NCBI GenBank assembly: GCA_963930655.1
Contig: OZ005608.1
Location: forward strand, 15,624,001-15,688,000
DNA length: 64,000 nucleotides
Reading direction: 5' to 3'
DNA from: Myrica gale
Lineage: Eukaryota > Streptophyta > Magnoliopsida > Fagales > Myricaceae
This document shows positions 43,676 to 55,900 of the stretch, piece after piece (the first letter of the stretch is position 1; every line of letters starts with the position of its first letter). The position numbers and the translations under genes are program-made. Under the pieces are notes generated by a model. The model was not told the DNA's origin, did not search any database, and saw nothing but the letters and a program-made list of their open reading frames with translations.

Positions 43676-44278
43676 AGTTTAGACCCCTAACAACACTTAG
43701 AGGTGGTGAATAGGTGTTATCTACTACAAATAAAAATTAACAATAATTTTAGAACACGTTCTAAAATTATTCAGCTTAGATATGCATGATAATCAACTTA
43801 ATCAACAATATAAGCAATGACAAATTAAATCAAACTTCAATCATACAACCAAAAGAAATATTGTTGAAGTAGAAAACCTTTTAAAAGTTTCAAAGGAAAA
43901 ACCACTCCGGGCTGTTTTGCACCATCCGAAATCCATTAAGAGGAGAAACCTAACTAAAGGTGATTCAGACACTAGCAAAACCCTTTTTCCTAACTCTGAT
44001 AACCCCGATATTAGACACTGGCAAAATCTTTTTGCTGACATTGACAACTCTGATATCAGACATTAGCAAAAGTCCTTTGCTGACTCTGACAACCCTACTA
44101 AGACCCTCTCTGTGTGATAACCACCTCAAACTTTTGAGGTTCTTCCTATGTACTCTTCACGAACCAAGTTGTTCTTCAACATCAGAAGGCTTCACAATAG
44201 AGAGTTGGTATCAATGGTGATTGAATGAGAGAAACTCTAGTCAATTTAGGTCAGGAATTCCTAAGGTATTTTTCTCTG
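43676..44278 (-). mobile_element. LTR 3'-end fragment (copia-like), - strand
   Basis: The left edge, read on the - strand, ends ACCTATTCACCACCTCTAAG, then TGTTGTTAGGGGTCTAAA, closely matching the + strand LTR tail at 62520-62570. 43966-44095 contains about 2.5 units of a 55-bp repeat (CAGACACTAGCAAAA, then CTGACTCTGACAACCC). The solo LTR at 44284 inserted at its right edge. Confidence 0.55.
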
Positions 44279-44283
44279 ATAAC

Positions 44284-45404
44284 TGTTGGCTTTTGTGCAC
44301 AATCGAGATTTTGATGATTTCAATAAATGGATCAAGTTTATAAAACATACATCTTCAAAGACAAAGACTTTTTCATCAAAGAGCCAAAGACTTGAATAAA
44401 GATCAAGAAGATGCAAGAAGCTCAAAAGTGAAGATTCAAGACCTTAGGGAATAATCCTTGTAACTCTTTGTTTCACTTTTGACAAGGATTATGAATCACA
44501 CTTGCATATCTTTCAAAACATGCATAAACTGTTTTACCTTTTGTTTGAAAGATTAAAATATTTTTAAAGGTTTCAAAACACCCTAAACAAACTCTCAAAC
44601 CTTTTCATATACTCATGGGAAGTAAGGATTTAAAATTGGGTGTTTAAAAGTGGTCAAAAATATGATTTTAAAAGAACCGGACTATGTGCTTAAGTTGAAG
44701 AGGTCGACTGACTAGTGAAGCAGTCGACCGATCTTCGACCACTTGTTATAGCAGTCAACCGGTTGATTTTAAAATAGAGCCATTGAGCTTCTAACAATAT
44801 GATCGTTGGGGTAACAGTAACTTGAATCAAGAGATATTTCTATATTTCTCATATCATTCACACAAAATACACTTTCATATCTTTGTCTTTGTGTGAATCA
44901 AGAGATAGAGTTTTCTATTTTCATATCCACTCTTTGAGAGAGTTTTTTCTTGTAATCTTTTTATCAAGAGAGGTGTTTCCTTTAGTGAGGTTGTTCACTA
45001 AAGAAGAAGCTTAAAGAGGGTATATCTTAAAGCCTGGTTAAGTTGTGAGTGGTGACCCCGAAAAACCACTTGGGTGGGTTTGAGTGTTGAACCCGGAAAA
45101 ATATTTGTACGGTTCTCTAGCACCCGGAAGCTAGAGTGTAAGCTATTTGAAGAATAGTAGGAAAACTTCAAGACGCGGTGAAGGAGCTTGAGGGGTGGAT
45201 GTAGGAGGGTTTGTCGAACTACCTAAAAATCAAGTGTTTGCTTCTCTAAACCCTTCTCTTTATATTTAACACTTATTTATACTTGTTGCATATATACTTA
45301 TGCTAAAATAGTATTTACTTGCAAACACGATTTTGGAGGTTAAAAACAAAAGTTTAGAAAACCAATTTACCCCCTTTTGGGTTGCCTTAATCTTAGGACT
45401 CACA
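44284..45404 (+). mobile_element. Solo LTR 1 (1121 bp), duplication ATAAC
   Basis: TGTTGGCTTTTGTGCACAAT to GGACTCACA, flanked by ATAAC at 44279-44283 and 45405-45409. Same family and orientation as 46384-47533. Contains GTCGACTG/GTCGACCG repeats (44700-44765). Length and the tail (ACCAATTTACCCCCTTTTGG) suit Ty1/copia LTRs, which is inference. Confidence 0.9.
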
Positions 45405-45409
45405 ATAAC

Positions 45410-47973
45410 CCGGTCTTAAAAAAATGATTTTTACAAATAGTTGGAGTCCAACTCCATATCTGGAGAATAAGAGGGGAAGACCACTAAGCCAGGCGCGCTT
45501 CTGTGACTAGTAATAGAGTTTTATTTTATTTAACTTAGTTTTGGTCGATTTGGGAATTTTAAGTGAAACTGTGCGTTTCACCTATCCTCTTCCCCAGATC
45601 TAAAAGTCACGATTTCTTTACCGTAGCTACCATTTTCAACCTTATAGTTTCTCTCTCATCAATTTTCTCTCTCTCTCTCTCTCCTCAATTTCTCATCATT
45701 TTTAGCACTTTTCGTCTAATTTTCAAGGCTTTTCATTTCCAATGCTCATTTCTCGAAGTTTCTATGTGTTTTGGTGACTAATGACAGTCATGGGAGGTTT
45801 GTGAAGAGACACCTAATGGTATTCCAATTTGGACATTCCGCTCAGAGATTATTCCTCTCGCCTATAAAATGGACATTCCGCTCAGAGATTATTCACACCT
45901 CTCAAACGTGATTCTCTATCATTTTTGAGATCTCTCTCTCTATCAATTCGGCCATTGTTGGGTTTTTGCAATTTTCTAAGGTGGTTCGACTATCGAGGCA
46001 AATCTGGTAAACAGAGCTATTATGTTATTTTCTTTGAAAAATGATGAACGAACTATGCAAAATAGAATTTTTTTTATTCTGCGACATATATTTTTCATAA
46101 ACTGTTTTGTGAAAATAATGTTTTTATTTCAAGCTTATGTTATTCTGAAAACAAAAGTGGAATTTTGAAAGCATACTGAAATCTTTTTATGTTGAATATA
46201 ATTTCGGTTTCTGATTATGATTCTCATTTATGTTATTATTTATTATGCTATTTTCAAACCCCGATACGATGTTCTGTTGCTGATACTGTTACTATTGTTG
46301 TTGGTACCAATTTACTGTTACTGTTTTCTGAGTGCACCCATTCTTCAGAGTAGTTTCTATGTGGGTTTCTCCCTAGTGCACACTGTTGGCTTTTGTGCAC
46401 AATCGAAATTTTGATGATTTCAATAAATGGATCAAGTTTATAAAGTGGACATCTTCAAAGACAAAGATGACTTGATAAAAGAGCCAAAGACTTGAAGAAA
46501 GAAGAACAAAAAGATGTAATGAGCTCAAAGTGAAGATTCAAGACCTTAGGGTATAATCCTTGTAACTCTTTATTTCACTTTTGACAAGGATTTGAATCAC
46601 GCACTTGCATATCTTTCAAAACGTGCATAAACCGTTTTAAGTTTTGTTTCAAAGATTAAAATATTTTTAAAGGTTTCAAAACACCCCAAACAAACTCACA
46701 AACCCTTTATATACTTATGGGAAGTAAGTCTTTAAAATTGGGTGTTTAAAAGTGGTCAAAAACATGGTTTTAAATTAACCGATCGATAAAATGAATTGTA
46801 GCGGTCGATCACAACATGAAGCGGATGATGTTGACAGCATTCAAATTTATGACCGTTAGGCAACAGTTACTTGAAGCGGTCGACCGGTACATGAAGCGGT
46901 CGACCGGTACAACTATAAAATTGTCAAATCGACTCCTAACGGTTATAAACAGCTAGTTTTCATATGTGACCTATAAATACACATCCATAACGTCTAAAAT
47001 GAAGAACCGACGACCACATATCATTTCTACTACTTGAGAAATATTTCAAACCTTCATATTCTATATTTCTCATATCATTAACACAAAACACATTTTCATA
47101 TCCTTGTCTTAATGAGGTTGTTCACTAAAGAAGTTAGAGAGGGTATATCTCAAGCTTGGTGAGGTTGTGAGCCATAAAAAATCACTCTGGTGGGTTTGAG
47201 TGTTGAGCCCGGGAAAACACTTGTACGGTCCTCTAGCACCCGTAAGCTAGAGTGTAAGCTATTTGTTGAAGAATAGTGGAAAACCTCAAGGCTTGGTGAA
47301 GGAGCTTGAGGGGTGGATGTAGGCGTGTTTGCCGAACCACCTAAAAATCGAGTGTTTGCTTCTCTTATCCCTACTCTTTACTTTCAGCACATACTTACTC
47401 TTATTGCATATTATACTTGTGCTAAAGTAGTATCTACTAGCAAACACGTCTTTGGGGGTCAATACCGAAAAATTGTAGAAAACCAATTCACCCCCCTCTT
47501 GAGTTGCCTTAATCCTGAAAACTAGGACTCACACACACTTGGTGTTCTCGCTAAGTCTTAGCAGGGTGAACTCCGTTTACTATTGACTTATTTCGATTGG
47601 CCACCAAATAAGTCGTTGCACAACCCTACCACAGGGATAAATGTGGCTTACTGTTAATGTCAAAGGGGATTTTCTAGTCAAGCTATTTTATTTTCTGTAT
47701 TTTTTATCAAAGAAAAGAATATACTTTATTCGTTTATTTTATGCTCTACTTGTTGAGTTGTCGAACTCACTCCGTTATTATTTTCTTATTTTCAGAGAAT
47801 GTTCAAGGAGCAAACCTAGAAAGCATGCGGGGGGTTAGATGAGAACATCATTTTAGAATTTGTTTAGGCTTATGTTTTGAAACATTATAGTTATAATATG
47901 TTTTATTCCGAATACAAAAGATAAATTTCTTTTATTTATTTTATTTAATTGAGCTGATTTTTGGGGCGTGATA
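45410..47973 (+). mobile_element. Possible long-LTR remnant ending GGGGCGTGATA, hosting solo LTR 2
   Basis: 47539-47973 ends TTTTTGGGGCGTGATA, similar to the terminus of the solo LTR at 42255. Removing solo LTR 2 joins 46383 to 47539. 45831-45870 and 45871-45894 repeat GGACATTCCGCTCAGAGATT. The 5' end was not found, so the assignment is weak. Confidence 0.35.
46384..47533 (+). mobile_element. Solo LTR 2 (1150 bp), duplication CACAC
   Basis: TGTTGGCTTTTGTGCACAAT to GGACTCACA, flanked by CACAC at 46379-46383 and 47534-47538. It is roughly 85-90% similar to solo LTR 1. GCGGTCGACCGGTAC occurs twice at 46875-46910. Confidence 0.9.
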
Positions 47974-48541
47974 TTTTCTCTCTCAAATGGAGGCTCGTAG
48001 GATGTTCAGTTTGGCCTCCCTAGGGTTAAGTGACAACTACACAAGGTGTTTAAAGGTTACCTTAAATTGCACCCTAAATAGGATTCTAAAAGGTAGATTT
48101 TTTTTAAAACCATCGGATGTCACTTGAGAAACTTCTTTAATCTCTTGAACAGTTTAACCAAACATAAGCCTAAAAATTACAACTCAATTTGAATTTAGTT
48201 TGGCATGGAATTTCGCTAACACACAAATCTGGTCTATGATATTTATGAATGTTTACTATGGAATCCACTAGTTCTTAGTGGAAACAAAATAATCAATTAA
48301 TTTTATGTATGAGTTAGATTTCAAAACAATCGATTGGTGATGTAAAACTTTTTTGTTCAACAATCAATGAATCTTAACATTAGGATCTGTTTGTATGTTT
48401 GTAGAATAAATTTTATAATGTGTTTTACTTGTTATCAGATATTTGGTGAGCACCTCAAAATGAGGTCAACAATAAAAGTTCGATTATTTTTCAGAAAACA
48501 AACTAAGTTCAAAATTTCAATAAACCAAATTTTTTTGGGGG
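47974..48541. other. Interval without a supported gene
   Basis: AT-rich unique DNA; one short frame at 48367-48552 has no similarity. Confidence 0.5.
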
Positions 48542-49958
48542 GGACATCATAGTACGCCCCACATCTATGGGCAAAAATCAATAAGCCCCAATCAAGTTTT
48601 AAAATGTTTTATTCTGCCCCATATGTTTCAAAAACAATCAATCATCGTATTCTGTTTGATTTGACCATTAAACCACATGCAAAATAACCCTCTAAGACAA
48701 AATTACTAAAAATATTAAAATTTTCATTAAAAATAAAAAGTGTTAGTTACACTTTGCACCCATGAGGTTTGGGGGACCTGACACTTTACACCCTTTCTTT
48801 TATTTTTGAGACAATAGACCCTTTAACTTTTGGGTCCCGTCGATTTGCATTCTCTCTTTAATTTATCAATCAAAATGAACAACAATATCAATCACGTGCA
48901 AAACACAATTTATAATGTCAATTTTATCCCCGGCATTAAAAAATGGTTAATTACACTTTACACCTGCTAGGTTTAGGGGGTCTGACACTTTGCACCCCCT
49001 TATTTTATTTTTAAGACATGGTCCCGTCAATTTATAATCCCCGATTAATTTCATTGTCAAATGAACAAAAATGTTTAGCACATGCAAAAAACGCGACTCG
49101 CTTTTCCATTTTTAGCCTGATATTCAAATTGCTATGACAATAACACCCTTAATAAAATATTGATCCCATAATTGATGTCTCTTGTCTTCCTTTGTATGTT
49201 TCCCGTGAACTCTACACATTCCATGTGTTCTTTTACTTGCCCTAACATCTCTCACTCTCATTAATTCGATCTACTAAGTTCTACCTTACGTTGCAATCAA
49301 CTTTTGAATACTTTGGTGGCCTACAATCAGATCATGGTTGAACTCAAGTTGGAAATGTAGAACATTGAGGTATGTGTCTATGATTTTGCGGTGTTGCGTT
49401 ACATTGGGATGTAAAGAAAATCTATGACTGTGTCAATTACCAGATCATGATTTTATGAAGACTGTTATCGTCATATCAGTTTAAATATTGAGGGAAAAAT
49501 GGGCAAGCGTGCTGGACATTCCGTTGGTTTTGACGGAGAAATAAATCAGAGGTGTGCAAATCAACAAAACCCAGAAGTTGAGGGGTGTAATGTATCAAAA
49601 ATAAAAGAAGGGGTGTAAATTTTCAGACCCCCCAAACCTCATGGGTGCGAAGTGTAACTAACCCAAAATAATAAATAATCTTTAAAGAAAAAATAATTTT
49701 TTTAAATAAAAATATTGAAACTCTATTTCATTAATCTATTTCTTGAAATTTTTATTTATTGTTTTATTTTAAAAAAAATTGCGTTGGAACGGCATTTTAG
49801 TCAATTCACATCACTTTCCGTATAACTTAAATGTCAAATCAAAAGGAAGTTGTGGATTGATTGTTTTTGAAACATATGGGGCATAATAAAATATTTTTGA
49901 ACTTGAGAGAGGTTGATAGATTTTTACCCAAAGATATGGGATGTATTATGTTGTTTCC
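48542..49958. mobile_element. Outer long-inverted-repeat element, hosting a nested one
   Basis: 48542-48690 (GACATCATAGTACGCCCCAC, then TTATTCTGCCCCATATGTTT, CAATCAATC, TTTGATTTGACC) is complementary to 49830-49958 over about 130 bp with moderate divergence. A second short copy of CAAACATATGGGGCATAATA lies just outside at 49976. Non-coding; probably a non-autonomous Mutator-type element. Confidence 0.75.
48740..49664. mobile_element. Inner inverted-repeat element (925 bp)
   Basis: The left end GTGTTAGTTACACTTTGCAC and right end GTGCGAAGTGTAACTAACCC are inverted repeats of about 55 bp, including the GAGGTTTGGGGG-CTGA block. The left terminus is repeated directly at 48945-49020, so two starts are in tandem. 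No coding frame. The target duplication lies in A-rich sequence and cannot be called. Confidence 0.75.
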
Positions 49959-52740
49959 ACAAGAAAAGTCAAAATCAAACATATGGGGCATAATAACTTT
50001 GCTTGTTTGTGTTGGATTTGAGAGCCACGGTTAGTGGCTATATTTTGTGTTTGGAGGATGGGAAGGCCACGGGTTGGTCTTTGAGGTAGTCCAACATGCT
50101 TGCATGTGTTATTTTCCATCATATTGTGAATATTGCTTATACGATTTGTTCATAACGTATGCATGTTTGAGCTTTTAATGATGGATAAATGGAAAGGATT
50201 ACCATAAGAAAGAAAAAGTGGCAAGGCAGAGCCTTCAATGGGAGCTTGGTGAGCTCAAAGTTGAGATATGATGCTTATGAGAACCAAAAATGGCATGCAA
50301 GGGTTGTTTATGCATTAACTAAATGAGCTATGTATTATGGCTTTGTTTTCTTTACTTTATATTATCTGATCGTGTATAATGTGCCCTGATATATTGAAGA
50401 TGTATGCAAACATGTTAGTTTATGGATTATGTTGATTAGAAACAAAGGAAGTCACATGCAAATAGGTTTAGTGGTGCTAAACGGAGAATATAGTGCACTG
50501 TCCAAAACCACCTATAGAAATACTAATAATTTTTGCATGAGATTTTTCAGATATGTATTCTAGGCATATTGGAAGTCACCTCCAAAATTTTCAGCTAAAA
50601 ATGATGAAAGGAAAGGTCTAAAATGCAGCTAGGAGTCCCTAGGGGCAATTTTAGCATCTCTACGTAAACGAAGGGGTAAAAATGTCCAAATGAATAATCT
50701 GGATTCATGGCTGTGTAGAGCATAAAGATATGATAAGGGAACCAAAATTTCAGCCCAATCCGAATTGTCTAGAAGGTCCAAATCACAAGGCCCATTAAGG
50801 TTCTTAAATGGACCTTAAGCCCAAAACCCAAATGGACCTAGGAAATCTTATAAAATAGTAATTCTGGCCCATTAGAGTCCAGTAGGACCCAGGAGGTCCA
50901 AACCGTGTATATAAAAGAGGAAATGTTATTTAATTAATTTCCTAAATGATAAATGGTTTAAGAAATTTTAAATAAAAAGAAAAAGGGGAATTAATTAATG
51001 GATAAGGGTATTGTGACAAATACTAGAAATTCAAGAAAGTATTAAAGAAATAAATTACCAAATAAAAAATCTGTGATAACTAAGAACAAATAAGAGATCA
51101 TAGATTAGTATACAAAAATAAAAACAAGATAAATGATATAAGTACTAGGTTTTATGCCTAAGTGTTTTAAAGTTCCAATTAGTTTATTTTTTTAGATTTA
51201 ATGTTATACATGGTGGAACCTTATTATTTGTAATGTTTGAGCATTCATTTACATTCACATTCACATCATGAGAGACACAACTGAACCCACGAGGTGGTTT
51301 AAGAGAAAATGACAACGGTACCGGGCATATCAGGAGAGTACAACCCCTACTACAGGGAGTGGGTGGGCTCCCAATTTGATGAAGGTTAGAGAATCATTTC
51401 TAACCTTATAAAAGGCTCCCAATTTAATGAGGGTTCTAACTGCCAACATACTCCTCGAGAGCCAAGAACTTTGGGAGGCAGTGCATCAGAGTTGAAGCTT
51501 CTTGAGCAGTTGCTTAATTTGATGTATTTTAATCTTCCCAATAGATTTTTGTTGTAAAATGAGTCAAGAGAGGAATTTCATTCCAATGATAAAAGGAACG
51601 GTGAAACCGTGAAAGGGGTTACCTTGGCTTAATCCTCGCCTATATTTAAAGAAACTACCAGGAGAGCCATTAATCAAAACATAGAAATTTGGAGAAAAAA
51701 TGCATTGAGCTATCCAGTTGAACTGTTTCGGCCTTAAGTTACTTATAATGTAAAGATATTTGAATTAAATTTTGTTTCAGTAAATAATTTAATTTTCAAA
51801 TTTTGATTGTTACCTCAAAACATATTTTTTGAGAAGCACTTTTTTAATATTCGATACATCATTCTTAAATCTCATATGATTAGTAAACTTGATACCTATG
51901 TAACAACCACCGAATAATATTTTTTTTAAAATAAATTATTACTCAAAAATTCATTTTTTTTTCCCAAAAACTAAATTATTTTCAAAAAAATATATTTTTC
52001 AGTCGAGCAAAAAATGAGGAGAAACACTTTCAATTGGAGAAAGAAGATTCAAGAGTTCTAAAAAGAAGCCACTTTTAGTAATGTGAAGTGTTGAAACACT
52101 TTCAGGAGAAAAAAGATTAAAAAAATTTAGAAAAAAAGCCTGAAGCGTTTTACGATTGTCTGAATTAAGTTTAGCTCTCCAAACACTTGAAACTATAAAA
52201 AAAATACTTCAAAACAAACAAGTATTAGTTTAGAAAATAATAGTTTTTATCATTGACTAAAAAACTTTTTTTTTATGTTGAACTCAAGTTTTCATCAAAT
52301 ATTTGAAAACAAATAAAATAAATTACAATATATTCTCCAAGCAAAAATGCGATCCCAAGTTGCACAGTGGAGAAAAGGAATTGAACCGTGGAGAAAGGGG
52401 AAAATAAACGAAATTATGAGAGAGGAGAGAGAGAAGGAAACTCGGTTTAAAGAGGGCCCAAAAGTAGGGTTATCCACTTGAAATATTATTTATATTAGAG
52501 TATAACAACTACAATGACATGATCACCCCTATAATCATGATAATATTACTACTCATCAATAGTATCCTCCAAAAGTCCTTAAAAGCAGATTAAAATGTCC
52601 ACGTTCTTCACGTGCAACCAACAGAGTTTTTTTTTTGCCCCCTTCTATTTCTATCTTTTCAATTCCTAGTGGCAAGAAATATGAGTCCAAAGAAACAAGG
52701 CAATAAGTAATTACGCAAGAAAGAAATTAAAATTGCATAC
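49959..52740. other. Intergenic interval without a supported gene
   Basis: 2.8 kb of AT-rich DNA. 50770-50890 has GGCCCATTA and GGACCTTAAGCCC phrases recalling LTR sequence; 51290-51420 repeats GGCTCCCAATTT-ATGA-GGTT twice. No protein similarity is seen. Confidence 0.5.
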
Positions 52741-52982
52741 AAATCTCTGGAAATTACTTCTGTACTATGAGCTATATATTACAATCTGTAGCAAAATATA
52801 CAAAAAACCCCCACAAAATTCTGCCCTTAGCATTCCATGTTCAAAGAGGTAAAGAGAGAGAAAGATCACCAGCAAACCTCAATCAGACTTTTCCCTGTTT
52901 ACCATTCAAAATGTGTAAACCCGGTCACAGTTTTCAAAGGCATTCCTACGAAGCCCCAAGTGTTTAAATATAGTTCATGTTG

Positions 52983-55900
52983 TCAGCGAGGGACGAGGTA
53001 TGGGTATATTGAGCTACTACTAGTACTTGCCTGTTGGGCACCAAAACTTAAAGCTGGGTGAAGGAGCTCTGCCTCTGGGAAAGACCCGTTCGATGGTACA
53101 TCCAGCAGTAGATCCTGATCAGAATTTTCTTCTGAGAAATGTAAAGAATCTAGCATGAGGGTACCATCAGGAGGCAAAGCAAATAGGCTTCTTGGACTAA
53201 AGCAAGAACCATCATTGTCTATCAGTTCCTTGCTCTCATAGCTAGTCTTCACGATCACCCTTTTTGGGCACTTCATTGTAGTCCTTACTTCTGCAAGATG
53301 AAGATACTTGTTACGAACCATTTCAATGTAGATTTTTTTAATAAAGCAACAAACATAACTGACATTTTGGCCCAACAAAGTGATAAATCTAGCACGATTA
53401 TTCCATCAACGGAGCACAGCAGGTTGTCCACATGGATTGTCATTGCGTCAGTTATACTAAAAAACAATGATAATTGCAGGTTTGAAAGGGCAGAAGGAAA
53501 GAGGGATATGTAAATTTTGAAGACATAAATTTTCTTGGGGAAAATAAGGACACATTTTTTTTTAATCTTATGAGCATGTCTTCCTGGTATTCCAAGTTAC
53601 CCCACGATGCTGTTTAGTTGAACATCGAGGAGATAATTCTTGCGTTACGAACAGAAACTGCTCAGTGATAACAACCCTGGGTGTCAAGTCCAAAGGTGAA
53701 TACTAGGACTGTGAATTTCTAGGGACCAAGATTCTCTCTTCCCTGCTTGAATTAGATAGGCCACTTCGGAGAAAGAGACACTATTCGCCTTCTATATTTT
53801 CACACCCATACACTGACTCTATCTCTCCGAACTGGGCCATCTAATTCAGGAATGAAATTAAAGAGAACCTTGATTAATATTTTTGAGCACTACGAAACCG
53901 CCTGGAACAATAAGAATGGAAATACAACTCGGGAGGCAAGGGCGACAGGAATTGAAAAGGCAGGGGATTTAGATTTGTTCTTGTTGGCGTTGACTCTTGT
54001 GAATGTGAAGTACATGCATTTTACCTTTAATAACTGAAAAAAAAAAAAAAACAGGTTAAAAACGATGGGAAGAGATGATGGAAGAATGTAGGGTTTAGGA
54101 AGTGGCTCAGTTACATTATCTGATACGATGATGAGATTGAAGGAAGAATGTGGTAAAGCCTTTGTCCTACAAGTGACACATGGTTGTCATCAGGCAAAGA
54201 AAAAACTACTATTGATAATATTTCCTTTGGATAAGCAAGGCAGGGAAAATAATTCAGCTTTCAGAAATCCCTTTTAAGCTTCTCAGAGAATTTCTTCCTT
54301 CAATATGAAAACCCGAATCGAGTTAAACCCTTAGCAGTGTTTCCAACTCCAACAACTATATCTAGACATAACCAGGCCGCGGAAATATGGCCGAAGAGAA
54401 TCTTCAGCTAACCTGGAAGATTTTCACTTTGGCTGTCGCGTGATTTCTTGACATTTATTAAATTGCTTGGGCCAGCAGCATTAGATCCCGAAACAACAGA
54501 TCCTCCCGTACTATTTTTACCTTTCTGCAGCAGAAGAAAGACGTTATTACCTTCGCTCTAAAGCAGAAGAATCATTTTCCATTAATACTCTTATCTGATC
54601 ATATTAAGACTTAAAGCCAGCTCAAACCTTAAGTAGATGATAGCTTTCAACCCATTTGCATTTCAACGTATTGAATAATGCAAGCCTTTTCAAAGTCCTG
54701 CAGTCTTCGGATTTTGCCCCCGAGAAGGAGATATCAAAGACACCTTCTACAAGCAGTTGCTGCAAGTAAATTAAGTTCTCCTTGAACTGAATGCTCTCAA
54801 ACATGCTTTTAAGGCTGCATGCAACAATAAACTGTTGTGAGTGCTGAATCAAGTTGCAACTTTTTAATCATTAATCCTATTTCAGATCAAGAGTCTGTTT
54901 CCTAGTGTCAGACATGTTGCTACAAGTTGATCTCATCCAACAACATTTCTCCCTAAAAAGACACAGCATGCGTAATTGGAAGTTGTATAAAATGACATAT
55001 TTTCAAGAAGCCCTACTGCGAATATAACATATCCATGCTTGCCATTTTGCAAACGATACATTGCTGAGATACAGCAACATGCAATGCGTTTCATATCTCG
55101 AAAGAAAATCAAACTCGCTGTTGCAGTCAGTGTTCAATATAAAAGTATTCAGTGGTCGATACTGACATTTCTAAGAATATCAATGAAAAGGATTCCAACC
55201 TGTTAGGAACTGATACAGTATCCACTGGAGATAGATACTTCAGTAACTCTTGTTGCTCTTCATTTGTCATGTTTCTTGTAAACTCCTCAAAGTTGAAAAC
55301 ATCCTACACCAAACATCAACTGTGATTATGATAAGAAGCAGTCAACAATTGAAGGAGCCTCGAAAAAAAAAACAATTGATTAGGATTCGGGATCACTCTA
55401 CAACAGGATAACTAATGAATTAGCAAGAAGAGATCATAACAACAAAAAAGAGGTAAAAGAAACTCGGAATTTATGAAACATATCATGCTCTATGTAATGA
55501 TGCGAACATTCTAGGATGCTTTCTATAGGAAAGGGGAATTATTTGTAATTACCTAAATAACTATGTCAAATTTGAAAGAAATCAGCTTCTGTGATGGAAC
55601 AAACGAAGCATAGGAATACAACTTACATTCAAATCCATAGAACATAGTGGAGAATTATGGCCTGCCAGGATTTGTATGGTTTCAGTATGAGACCTGTTCC
55701 TGCAATTCCAAGTAGCAACAGAAATATTAAAGATGGTACAAAATGCTTTCAATTTCTTTCCCCACCAATTTGAGTAATGGTTTCATCCATTTCATTTTCA
55801 AAATATCCATGGTTTGCACCAACACTTGATGATTTGTGTTATAATGAAATTGGAAAAGAAACAACTGAATGATTATTGGTTTTCAAAAACTTCGTAAGCA

